DNA from: CAYJLW01 sp964370965
GTDB lineage: Bacteria; Actinomycetota; Acidimicrobiia; UBA2766
Reading direction: 5' to 3'
DNA: 64,000 nt
Assembly: GCA_964370965.1 (NCBI GenBank)
Contig: CAYJLW010000014.1
Location: 5,688 to 69,687 of the forward strand
A program made the translations under genes and the position numbers. The notes beneath the pieces are model-generated. The model made no database searches and had not been told where the DNA came from. It saw only the letters and a list, made by a program, of their open reading frames with translations. This document shows, in pieces, positions 54,169-60,799 of this stretch; the stretch's first letter is position 1; each line of letters begins with the position of its first letter.

Positions 54169-55094
54169 AGGCGGGACCGGAACTCCGCGAGCGGGGGTCG
54201 CTCGACCGTATGGACGACGACCTCCTTGACGGAGCGGTCTGCGAGCACGCGGGGCAGCCCGCCCGCGAGGGTGAGGCCCGGGCGCGCCCGGCGGAGAAGG
54301 GCGTGGGCCACCTCGAAGGCTGTGGGGCCGAGAGCCTCCAGGGGCCGGTTCCGGTGGACGCGTCGGTCGAGGTCGACCTGGGCGATCCCGGCGAGGCCGT
54401 GGGTGCGGTAGACGTCCACGAGGAGCCCGATCTCGACGCCGTATCCGGCGGCGAAGGGAAGGCGCTCGGCAGTGTCGCGGCGGATGGCGTATTCGCCTGA
54501 GAGCGGCTGGACGACCCCCGCGAGCTCGGGGCAGAGGAGGGCGAGGAGGGGGCGGGCGACGAGCTCCGTGACGCGCCCGCCGCCGGAGGGCGCCAGAGCG
54601 CTGCCATCCGAGATGGGTCGCTCGTAGAAGCCCTTTGCGAGGTGCACTCGTGCGTCGGTGAGGAGCGGGCCGAGGACGCCGGTGACGAAACGGCTGTCGA
54701 AGCCGGTTATGTCGGCGTCGATCCATACGACGACGTCGCCGGTGGTGGCCGTGAGGCTGCGCCAGAGGGCGTCGCCCTTGCCCAGGGGCGGGCCCGCCTC
54801 GGCGCAGAGCTCGGCGGCACTGAAGACCTTGGCGCCGGCGGCGGCGGCGCGGGCGGCGGTGTCGTCGGCAGAGTCCGTGTCGACGACGACGATCTCGTCC
54901 ACCAGCGGGACGTCCTCGGCGAGGTCCTCGCGCACCGCGGCCACGATGGGGCCCACGGTGGCCTCCTCGTCGCGTGCCGGCAGGACGACCGAGACGCGGC
55001 GCCCGGCCTTCGCGGCCACGAGCGCGGCGGCCGGGAAGTCGCCGTGGTGGTGGGTGGCGATGCCGAGTATCGAGGGGGGAGCGGGGGAGTCCAT
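54165..55094 (-). CDS. gpgS: Glucosyl-3-phosphoglycerate synthase
   Basis: A GT81/GT2-like enzyme transferring glucose to 3-phosphoglycerate, first step to glucosylglycerate and to methylglucose lipopolysaccharide in actinobacteria. In the 309-residue protein VSVVLPARDEEATVGPIVAA, LVDEIVVVDTDSADDTAARA, GKGDALWRSLTATTGDVVVW with IDADITGF (DxD-like), QPLSGEYAIRRDTAERLPFA and GYGVEIGLLVDVYR are characteristic. The cognate phosphatase (gpgP) is not obvious nearby. Divergent from the riboswitch-controlled thrC-like gene; a TAGCCT box on the minus strand ends 9 nt before its ATG. Confidence 0.9.
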   Translation of the reverse strand: MDSPAPPSILGIATHHHGDFPAAALVAAKAGRRVSVVLPARDEEATVGPIVAAVREDLAEDVPLVDEIVVVDTDSADDTAARAAAAGAKVFSAAELCAEAGPPLGKGDALWRSLTATTGDVVVWIDADITGFDSRFVTGVLGPLLTDARVHLAKGFYERPISDGSALAPSGGGRVTELVARPLLALLCPELAGVVQPLSGEYAIRRDTAERLPFAAGYGVEIGLLVDVYRTHGLAGIAQVDLDRRVHRNRPLEALGPTAFEVAHALLRRARPGLTLAGGLPRVLADRSVKEVVVHTVERPPLAEFRSRL

Positions 55095-55139
55095 GCCCGC
55101 CGAAGGCTATTCGTTGGACGGGCCGCGCCTACAGCCTGC

Positions 55140-55145
55140 TACAGT
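55140..55145 (+). promoter_or_regulatory. -10 box ahead of the SAM riboswitch
   Basis: TACAGT matches TAnnnT and would start the transcript near 55152, just before the aptamer. TTGGAC at 55114-55119 is a loose -35. Confidence 0.5.
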
Positions 55146-55165
55146 CTGGGCGCTTGACAATCGAA

Positions 55166-55282
55166 CTCATCCAGAGAGGTGGAGGGACAGGCCCTGCGAA
55201 GCCTCGGCAACCAGCCCCAGCCCCGCGCTGGGGCCCGGTGCCAACTCCGACCCACGCCCCGTGCGGGCGCGGGGAAGATGAG
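55166..55282 (+). promoter_or_regulatory. SAM-I (S-box) riboswitch aptamer
   Basis: P1 is CTCATC (55166-55171) paired with GATGAG (55277-55282). The conserved core reads AGAGAGGTGGAGGGAC, then GGCCC...GCGAAGCC and CGGCAACC. A P3 hairpin (AGCCCCAG/CTGGGGCC region) and GGTGCCAACTCC follow, then P4 and the closing GGAAGATGAG. These are the hallmark bases of the SAM-I class (Rfam RF00162 type). SAM binding should stabilise P1 and favour the downstream hairpin, shutting off the next genes. Confidence 0.93.
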
Positions 55283-55312
55283 GAGACAGCCGAAGTCGTT
55301 CGAGAACCCTGG

Positions 55313-55337
55313 GACCCTCCACACGGAGGGTCTTTTT
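55313..55337 (+). terminator. Riboswitch terminator / ribosome-site sequestor
   Basis: GACCCTCC-acac-GGAGGGTC followed by TTTTT. The 3' arm contains the only good ribosome binding site (GGAGG, 55325-55329) for the ATG at 55339, so the same hairpin would both terminate transcription and hide the binding site. This is one of the few T-tract terminators in the window. Confidence 0.9.
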
Positions 55338-55338
55338 C

Positions 55339-56655
55339 ATGGCTGACGTCAAAGCGCTCCGATGTCGGGAGTGCGCGCGGGAGTACCCGCCGGTCGCGAT
55401 CTACGCTTGCGAGTTCTGCTTCGGCCCCCTCGAGGCCGTGTACGACTACGGCTTCATCGCCGACCGCATCGACCGCGCGGCGATCGAACGCGGGCCGCGC
55501 TCGCTGTGGCGCTACCACGCGCTCCTGCCGGCGACGCACGAGCCCGCCGCCGACCTCGGAGCCGGGTTCACTCCCCTTGTGCGCGCCGAACGTCTCGGTG
55601 CCGAGCTCGGCCTCCCGAAGCTCTACGTCAAGGACGACACCCGCAACCCCACGAACTCGTTCAAGGACAGGGTCGTGTCGGTGGCCCTGGCGAAGGCGAT
55701 CCAGCTCGGCTTCAAGACGGTCGCCTGCGCCTCCACCGGGAATCTCGCCAATGCCGTGGCGGCCCACGCCGCCCGGGCCGGCCTGGGCAGCTTCGTGTTC
55801 GTGCCCTCCTCCATCGAGGACGCCAAGATCACGACCACGGCGGTCTACGGCGGCACCGTCGTCGCGGTCGACGGCAGCTACGACGACGTGAACCGCCTCT
55901 GTGCCGAGGTCGCGGGCAGCCGCCCGTGGGCGTTCGTGAACGTCAACCTGCGGCCCTACTACGCCGAGGGCTCCAAGACGCTCGCCTTCGAGACCGTCGA
56001 GCAACTCGGTTGGCGAGCCCCTGATCACGTGGTCGTCCCTGTCGCCAGCGGCTCTCTCCTCACCAAGATCCACAAGGGCCTCCACGAGCTGCACAAGGTC
56101 TGGCTCTTGGAGGAGAAGCCGGAGACGCGCATCTCTGGGGCGCAGGCCGAGGGATGTGCCCCGGTCGCGACCGCTTGGCAGGAGGGCTCAGACGTCATCC
56201 GGCCCGTGAAGCCGGACACGATCGCGAAATCCCTCGCCATCGGCAACCCCGCCGACGGGGTGTTCGCGGTGGACGTCGTGAACGAGACGGGCGGGGCCAT
56301 GGCCGCCGTTTCCGACGCGGAGATCATCGACGCCATCAGGCTCCTCGCCCGCACGGAGGGCATCTTCGCCGAGACCGCCGGGGGCGTCACGGTCGCCACG
56401 CTCTCCAAGCTCGCCGCCCAGGGTGTCGTCCGCCCGGACGAGACCGTCGTGGCCTACGTCACGGGTCACGGCCTCAAGACCCTCGACTCCCTCCACGGCG
56501 AGGTGGAGACGTTGAAGACGACCTCCCGGTTGGAGGACTTCGACGACGTGCTGACGGCTTCGGGTGTCGACACCGGCGAGGACGCCGGTCCCGGCCCCGT
56601 GAGGCCGTTCGCGTCTGTGCCGTCCCGCTTCGCCGAGACCGACTCGGAGCGCTAG
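55339..56655 (+). CDS. thrC: Threonine-synthase-like PLP enzyme under SAM control
   Basis: The 438-residue fold-type II PLP enzyme has an N-terminal zinc-ribbon-like start (LRCRECAREYPPVAIYACEF, followed by C). The PLP lysine lies in NPTNSFKDRVVSVALAKAIQ (about residue 112), with ACASTGNLANAVAAHAARAG as the phosphate-binding block and PVASGSLLTKIHKGLHEL later. This is the cysteine-containing ThrC form that uses O-phosphohomoserine. Its control by a SAM-I riboswitch and its pairing with a CysO-type sulfur carrier 34 nt downstream do not suit plain threonine synthesis. They raise the possibility that it makes homocysteine from phosphohomoserine and a protein thiocarboxylate. The sequence alone cannot decide, and ordinary threonine synthase remains possible. 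Confidence 0.88.
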   Translation: MADVKALRCRECAREYPPVAIYACEFCFGPLEAVYDYGFIADRIDRAAIERGPRSLWRYHALLPATHEPAADLGAGFTPLVRAERLGAELGLPKLYVKDDTRNPTNSFKDRVVSVALAKAIQLGFKTVACASTGNLANAVAAHAARAGLGSFVFVPSSIEDAKITTTAVYGGTVVAVDGSYDDVNRLCAEVAGSRPWAFVNVNLRPYYAEGSKTLAFETVEQLGWRAPDHVVVPVASGSLLTKIHKGLHELHKVWLLEEKPETRISGAQAEGCAPVATAWQEGSDVIRPVKPDTIAKSLAIGNPADGVFAVDVVNETGGAMAAVSDAEIIDAIRLLARTEGIFAETAGGVTVATLSKLAAQGVVRPDETVVAYVTGHGLKTLDSLHGEVETLKTTSRLEDFDDVLTASGVDTGEDAGPGPVRPFASVPSRFAETDSER

Positions 56656-56689
56656 CCCCCAACGACAGGAACCAGGCCAAGGAGCACGC

Positions 56690-56962
56690 ATGCCCACCGT
56701 TCGTATCCCGACCCCGTTGCGGTCCCTCTGCCGGGACCAGAAGGAGGTGAACGTCGGCGGCGGCACCGTCGGCGACGTGCTCACCAACCTGGAGGCCGCT
56801 TACCCGGGCTTCCGCGAGCGCCTCCATGACGAGGCGGGGAACCTGCGCCGTTTCGTGAACATCTACGTCGGCGAGGAGGACGTCCGTTTCGCGGAGGGCC
56901 TCGACACGACGGTGGCCGACGGCGACGTCGTGTCGATCGTCCCGGCCGTGGCGGGCGGGTAG
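56690..56962 (+). CDS. cysO: CysO-like ubiquitin-fold sulfur carrier protein (MoaD/ThiS family)
   Basis: A 90-residue beta-grasp protein ending in the Gly-Gly needed for adenylation and thiocarboxylation (IVPAVAGG). It closely resembles mycobacterial CysO: LEAAYPGFRERLHDEAG, RRFVNIYVGEEDVRF and ADGDVVSIVPAVAGG match it almost motif for motif. CysO-COSH donates sulfur to CysM for cysteine synthesis, and the carrier adduct is cleaved by the Mec+ protease. Here the partner gene is threonine-synthase-like, and neither cysM nor mec is visible. ATG after CAAGGAGCACGC. Probably controlled by the upstream SAM riboswitch through readthrough. Confidence 0.92.
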   Translation: MPTVRIPTPLRSLCRDQKEVNVGGGTVGDVLTNLEAAYPGFRERLHDEAGNLRRFVNIYVGEEDVRFAEGLDTTVADGDVVSIVPAVAGG

Positions 56963-56986
56963 CGCCCTGGGAGGGGGTTCCTCGGA

Positions 56987-57361
56987 CTAGGGCTTCTTGC
57001 GGAGCGTGACCTCTTCGACGGTCCAGTTGCCGCCGGGGGCGAGGAAGGCGGCGACAGCGCCGCACATCTTGGGGAACTCCGCCTGGTCCGCCTCGACCTC
57101 GACGTCGTCGTCGGAGGAGCCGAGCACCACGTAGCCCTCGGCGTCCATCCACGCCCCGACTGCTTCGCCGCCGCCGGCGAGGCCCGTGGCGGTGACGGTG
57201 AGCGTGTCGGCGTTGCGTTCCCGCAGGAGCCGGAGGCCGATCCCGACGGGCTCGCGGACGAGCTCCACCCAGGCGGTGTTCTCGCCCGCCCACTTCACGA
57301 AATCGGACGCGAAGTCGCCGAGAGCGTCAGTAGTCACCCGTCTGCCCTGCAGCTTCTCCAT
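56987..57361 (-). CDS. Hypothetical protein
   Basis: A 124-residue acidic, soluble protein: ALGDFASDFVKWAGENTAWV at the start, GIGLRLLRERNADTLTVTAT in the middle, and a short basic end (VEEVTLRKKP). No motif or family recognised. It converges on the cysO-like gene (24 nt apart). Coding is supported by amino-acid composition and the absence of any better frame. Confidence 0.65.
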   Translation of the reverse strand: MEKLQGRRVTTDALGDFASDFVKWAGENTAWVELVREPVGIGLRLLRERNADTLTVTATGLAGGGEAVGAWMDAEGYVVLGSSDDDVEVEADQAEFPKMCGAVAAFLAPGGNWTVEEVTLRKKP

Positions 57362-57472
57362 GTCCTCCGTGTCCTGCCTCTGGGTCTGCTGCTACCTCGT
57401 GGGTAGGGTAGCCACGGCTTCCGGGTGGAGGATACGCTCCCTGCCCGGGACGGCAACCTACGCTTCACCGCC

Positions 57473-57907
57473 ATGGCCGGCAAGCACAAGGGCGAGCGCA
57501 ACGCCAAGGGCGAGGGCCGCGCCGGGAAGCCCGAGGCCGCCAAGAAGCAGCCCCGGCCCCAGGAGACGTCCAGCGGAGTTCTGGATTTCGGCTTCCCCGG
57601 CGAGGGGTCCCCCTCCGCCCACACCCTTGCGCCCCCGGCCCTTCGTGCCTCGCGGCGCGGGGGGGTGTTCGGGCGCCCGGTGACGGTCGGCGCCACGACG
57701 ATTCTCCCTGTCGTGTCGCGGATCCGGGTGGGCTCTGCCATCCGCGTCGACCGGCCCGTCGGCGTCTACGTGATCGACAGGGAGGGCCGTACCCGCTGGG
57801 TCCCCTCGGTCGACCTCGTGGCCTTGGCAGCGGTGGCCCACGCGGCGGTGGCTCTCGCCCTCGTCGTCTTCATAGAGCGCCGAAGGCGCGGGCGCCGTTC
57901 CCGCTAG
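57473..57907 (+). CDS. GerW/YtfJ-like protein with C-terminal membrane helix
   Basis: The 144-residue product has a Lys/Gly-rich N-terminus, then VFGRPVTVGATTILPVVSRI and RPVGVYVIDREGRTRWVPSV with DL, which correspond to the two conserved halves of the GerW (spore_YtfJ) family. The glycine-rich segment that normally separates them is reduced to a few residues. A hydrophobic helix (LVALAAVAHAAVALALVVFI) and a basic tail end the protein. GerW-family proteins are linked to spore germination in Bacillus but also occur in non-endospore-forming actinobacteria. A TACGCT box (57459-57464) ends 8 nt before the ATG; a GTG 48 nt upstream (57425) is less likely. Confidence 0.7.
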   Translation: MAGKHKGERNAKGEGRAGKPEAAKKQPRPQETSSGVLDFGFPGEGSPSAHTLAPPALRASRRGGVFGRPVTVGATTILPVVSRIRVGSAIRVDRPVGVYVIDREGRTRWVPSVDLVALAAVAHAAVALALVVFIERRRRGRRSR

Positions 57908-57970
57908 GCCTCCGCTGGGCCTCTCGCTAGCCCTCCCGCTGGCCCTCCCGCTGGCCCTCCCGCTGGGCCG
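57908..57970 (+). repeat. 12-bp tandem repeat upstream of groL
   Basis: About five imperfect copies of CTGGCCCTCCCG, from just after the GerW-like stop to about 35 nt before the groL promoter. It contains no open frame of interest. Confidence 0.8.
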
Positions 57971-57993
57971 CTTGCCCGACTTCGACGGCGCAG

Positions 57994-58053
57994 GTACACT
58001 GCGTTAGCACTCAACAGTCGAGACTGCTAGCTCACAACGGTTGAGACTGCTAA
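57994..58053 (+). promoter_or_regulatory. groL promoter with CIRCE-type operator
   Basis: A -10 box TACACT (57994-57999) is followed by TTAGCACTC (58004-58012), a 9-nt spacer, and GACTGCTAG (58022-58030). This matches the CIRCE operator TTAGCACTC-N9-GAGTGCTAA bound by HrcA, with mismatches only in the right arm. An extra half-site, TTGAGACTGCTAA (58041-58053), follows. The operator covers the likely transcription start, the usual repression geometry. Confidence 0.88.
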
Positions 58054-58081
58054 TCCGCCCGAGACCTTTTGGAGGCACGCC

Positions 58082-59695
58082 ATGGCGAAGACGATCACCT
58101 ACGACGAGGCTGCCCGGCGTGCCCTCGAAGCCGGCATGGACAAGCTCGCCAACGTCGTCAAGGTGACGTTGGGGCCCAAGGGCCGCAACGTCGTCCTCGA
58201 GAAGAAGTGGGGCGCTCCCACGATCACGAACGACGGCGTCTCCATCGCCAAGGAGATCGACCTCGAAGACCCGGGCGAGAAGGTCGGCGCCGAGCTCGTC
58301 AAAGAGGTCGCGAAGAAGACCGACGACGTCGCCGGCGACGGCACCACGACCGCCACGGTCCTCGCCCAGGCGATGGTCAAGGAAGGCCTCCGCAACGTGG
58401 CCGCCGGCGCCAACCCGATGGCGTTGAAGGTCGGCATCGAAGCCGCCGTCGAGGTCGCCGTCAAGGAGCTCGCCAAGCTCTCCAAGGACGTCGAGTCGAA
58501 GGCCGAGATCAGCCAGGTCGCCGCCATCTCCGCCGCCGACGCCGAGATCGGTGCCTCCATCGCCGAGGCCATGGACAAGGTCGGCAAGGACGGCGTCATC
58601 ACCGTCGAGGAGTCCAACACCTTCGGCATGGACCTCGAGCTCGTCGAGGGGATGCGCTTCGACAAGGGCTACATCTCGCCCTACTTCGTCACCGACCCGG
58701 AACGCATGGAGGCCGTCCTGGAGGATCCCTACATCCTCCTTTGCAGCTCCAAGATCGGCGCCGTCAAGGACCTCCTGCCGATTCTCGAGAAGGTCATGCA
58801 GTCGGGCAAGGCGATCGTCGTCGTCGCCGAGGACCTCGAGGGCGAGGCGCTCGCCACACTCGTCGTGAACAAGATCCGGGGCACGTTCAAGTCCGCGGCC
58901 GTGAAGGCGCCCGGCTTCGGGGAGCGCCGCAAGGCGATGCTCCAGGACATGGCGATCCTCACAGGTGGCCAGGTCATCTCCGAGGAGGTCGGCCTCAAGC
59001 TCGAGAACACCGATCTCTCCCTGCTCGGGCGGGCTCGCAAGGTCGTCATCTCCAAGGACGAGACCACGGTCGTCGAAGGCGCCGGGTCGAAGGCCGACAT
59101 CGAGGGCCGGGTGAACCAGATCCGGGCCGAGATCGAGAACACCGACTCGGACTACGACCGGGAGAAGCTCCAGGAACGCCTCGCCAAGCTGTCCGGCGGC
59201 GTCGCCGTCATCAAGGTCGGGGCGGCCACCGAGGTGGAGCTCAAGGAGAAGAAGCACCGCATCGAGGACGCCGTGTCCACCACGAAGGCGGCGGTCGAAG
59301 AAGGTGTCGTCCCCGGCGGCGGCGTGGCCCTGCTGCGGGCGCGCCCCGCGATCGAGAAGTTGAAGCTGAAGGGCGACGAGGCCACGGGCGCCTCGATCGT
59401 GGCCCGTTCCGTCGAGGAGCCGCTCCGCCAGATCGCCACGAACGCCGGCCTCGAGGGCGGGGTGGTCGTCGAGCACGTGCGGGGCCTCACCGGCACCGAG
59501 GGACTCAACGCCGCCACCGGCGAGTATCAGGACCTCGTGAAGGCGGGCATCATCGACGCCGCCAAGGTCACCCGTTCGGCCCTGCAGAACGCCGCTTCCA
59601 TCGCCGCCCTGTTCCTCACCACCGAGGCTCTCATCGCCGACAAGCCCGAGGAGAAGGCCCCGCCCATGCCCGGCGGCGGCGACATGGACTTCTAG
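58082..59695 (+). CDS. groL: Chaperonin GroEL (60 kDa), stand-alone
   Basis: The 537-residue chaperonin starts MAKTITYDEAARRALEAGMD. It has the ATP-binding TLGPKGRNVVLEKKWGAPTI and ITNDGVSIAKEIDLEDP, KKTDDVAGDGTTTATVLAQA, GFGERRKAMLQDMAILTGG, and a short Gly-Met-type tail (PMPGGGDMDF). There is no groES upstream or downstream, so this is the detached GroEL2-like copy typical of actinobacteria; groES and probably groEL1 lie elsewhere. GGAGG 8 nt before the ATG. CIRCE control makes it a heat-shock gene. Confidence 0.98.
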   Translation: MAKTITYDEAARRALEAGMDKLANVVKVTLGPKGRNVVLEKKWGAPTITNDGVSIAKEIDLEDPGEKVGAELVKEVAKKTDDVAGDGTTTATVLAQAMVKEGLRNVAAGANPMALKVGIEAAVEVAVKELAKLSKDVESKAEISQVAAISAADAEIGASIAEAMDKVGKDGVITVEESNTFGMDLELVEGMRFDKGYISPYFVTDPERMEAVLEDPYILLCSSKIGAVKDLLPILEKVMQSGKAIVVVAEDLEGEALATLVVNKIRGTFKSAAVKAPGFGERRKAMLQDMAILTGGQVISEEVGLKLENTDLSLLGRARKVVISKDETTVVEGAGSKADIEGRVNQIRAEIENTDSDYDREKLQERLAKLSGGVAVIKVGAATEVELKEKKHRIEDAVSTTKAAVEEGVVPGGGVALLRARPAIEKLKLKGDEATGASIVARSVEEPLRQIATNAGLEGGVVVEHVRGLTGTEGLNAATGEYQDLVKAGIIDAAKVTRSALQNAASIAALFLTTEALIADKPEEKAPPMPGGGDMDF

Positions 59696-59699
59696 CGGA

Positions 59700-59717
59700 A
59701 GGGGGATTCCGCCCCCT
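59700..59717 (+). terminator. Short hairpin after groL
   Basis: AGGGGG-attccg-CCCCCT, 6-bp stem starting 5 nt after the stop. A modest stem with no T-tract. The following 59718-59879 shows no gene. Confidence 0.5.
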
Positions 59718-59879
59718 CTCCGGCACCCTCCTCCTGACCACTTGCCAGACAAGGCTGTTCCGGGCGGGCGCGGCCCGGCCTAACGCGACCGGTCGCCGTC
59801 CGAGCCGACCTGAGAAGAAGTGGGCCGATTGCCGTGGCGGCTGCCTTGTGCGCTGCCGGGCGGAACTCGACGGGGCGCG

Positions 59880-59906
59880 AAAAAGGGAGGTGCCGGGGCA
59901 CCTCCC
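59880..59906 (-). terminator. Strong intrinsic terminator of the small minus-strand gene
   Basis: A 10-bp perfect stem GGGAGGTGCC / GGCACCTCCC (59885-59906, 2-nt loop), with an A-run (59880-59884) that becomes a U-tract on the minus strand. It lies 26 nt past the stop of the 67-residue gene. Confidence 0.85.
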
Positions 59907-59931
59907 TTGCCGTGATGGCGGGCCGGGCGGG

Positions 59932-60135
59932 TCAGATCGGCGCGGCCGTGCGGCTCGCCTCGCGGAGGATGGCGCTCAGGGCGGCCTCGACGCCGGCCCG
60001 GAAGTCGTGTGGCGACTCGTAGAGGTAGGAGCGCTTGCGGAGCAGATCACGGACCTCGTTGAGGGAGATCTGGACGGAGTCGTCGCATTCGATGTCGAGG
60101 TCGATCAGCTCCGGCATCATGGTGGGAACGCTCAT
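59932..60135 (-). CDS. Small hypothetical protein
   Basis: A 67-residue protein: MSVPTMMPELIDLDIECDDS, then a helical part VRDLLRKRSYLYESPHDFRA and GVEAALSAILREASRTAA. No family recognised. Support for coding comes from its own promoter-like TACCCT box about 50 nt upstream on the minus strand, an AAAGGG site and a strong terminator just downstream, so it is a discrete short transcript. Confidence 0.65.
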   Translation of the reverse strand: MSVPTMMPELIDLDIECDDSVQISLNEVRDLLRKRSYLYESPHDFRAGVEAALSAILREASRTAAPI

Positions 60136-60335
60136 ATAGGCACAGCCCTTTCACATCTTCGGACAGGGTAAACCAGGTGGGTGAAACCCAGGCACTTCCA
60201 GATTATTGCAGAGCCCGGAGAACTTTTCCAGATGCACTAAGGGCCCGTCGGGGCGCGAACGAGGCATTCCGCTCGGGTGACGCGACGCTCGGCCCGTCGT
60301 AGGCTGCCCAGAGGCAGGGAACCGAAGGAGGCGGA

Positions 60336-60620
60336 ATGGACACCGAGGAGACGGCCCCCGAGGGCTCCGAGACCAAGCGCGCCGGGCGGGACATCAACAA
60401 CGACAACCGTACGAACGTGACGATCGCCTTCCCGCTCAGCAAGCTCACGCTCGGCCGGGGGGACGGCCCGTCCGCCGAGGACTTCGCCGCTCTCGCGGAC
60501 CTCGTCACCGAGCTCGCCACCGCTTGCGCGGACGGTGCCGGCGAGGCGGCGACACAGGGGAGGATGCGCGAGGTCGCCGAGCGGGCAGCGGAGCTCGCGG
60601 GGGGGTCGGCGGGGACCTGA
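60336..60620 (+). CDS. Hypothetical protein
   Basis: A 94-residue hydrophilic protein: RAGRDINNDNRTNVTIAFPL near residue 15, then FAALADLVTELATACADGAG and an Ala/Gly-rich end. The predicted pattern is a short strand followed by helices. No family recognised. A good ribosome binding site (AAGGAGGCGG) and a TAGGCT box at 60299-60304 support expression. 179 nt before the second ftsH-like gene. Confidence 0.65.
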   Translation: MDTEETAPEGSETKRAGRDINNDNRTNVTIAFPLSKLTLGRGDGPSAEDFAALADLVTELATACADGAGEAATQGRMREVAERAAELAGGSAGT

Positions 60621-60799
60621 GCGACTCGTTCGGGGGCCGGCCGGGGCGGCGGGGCCGCGGGCTGCCCCCCTTGGATCGCTCGGCGCCCGACCCCCCGGGC
60701 GCGGCACGGCTGCGAGGGCGTAGGCTGCAGGTTGCCGCTGTGTCTGCCGAAGGTATCGCAGGCGCCGCAGCCCACGGCCGGTGAGGGAGACTCGACGAC

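Noticed and set aside
56690..56962. Assignment as MoaD (molybdopterin synthase small subunit), given moaA in the window
   Set aside because: The sequence matches CysO far better, moaA is 19 kb away, and no moaE is adjacent.
57908..57970. Considered as an origin iteron cluster or CRISPR
   Set aside because: Short 12-bp GC-rich units with no AT-rich segment, DnaA boxes or spacers.
58082..59695. groES expected next to groL
   Set aside because: No 10-kDa chaperonin frame exists on either side within this window.
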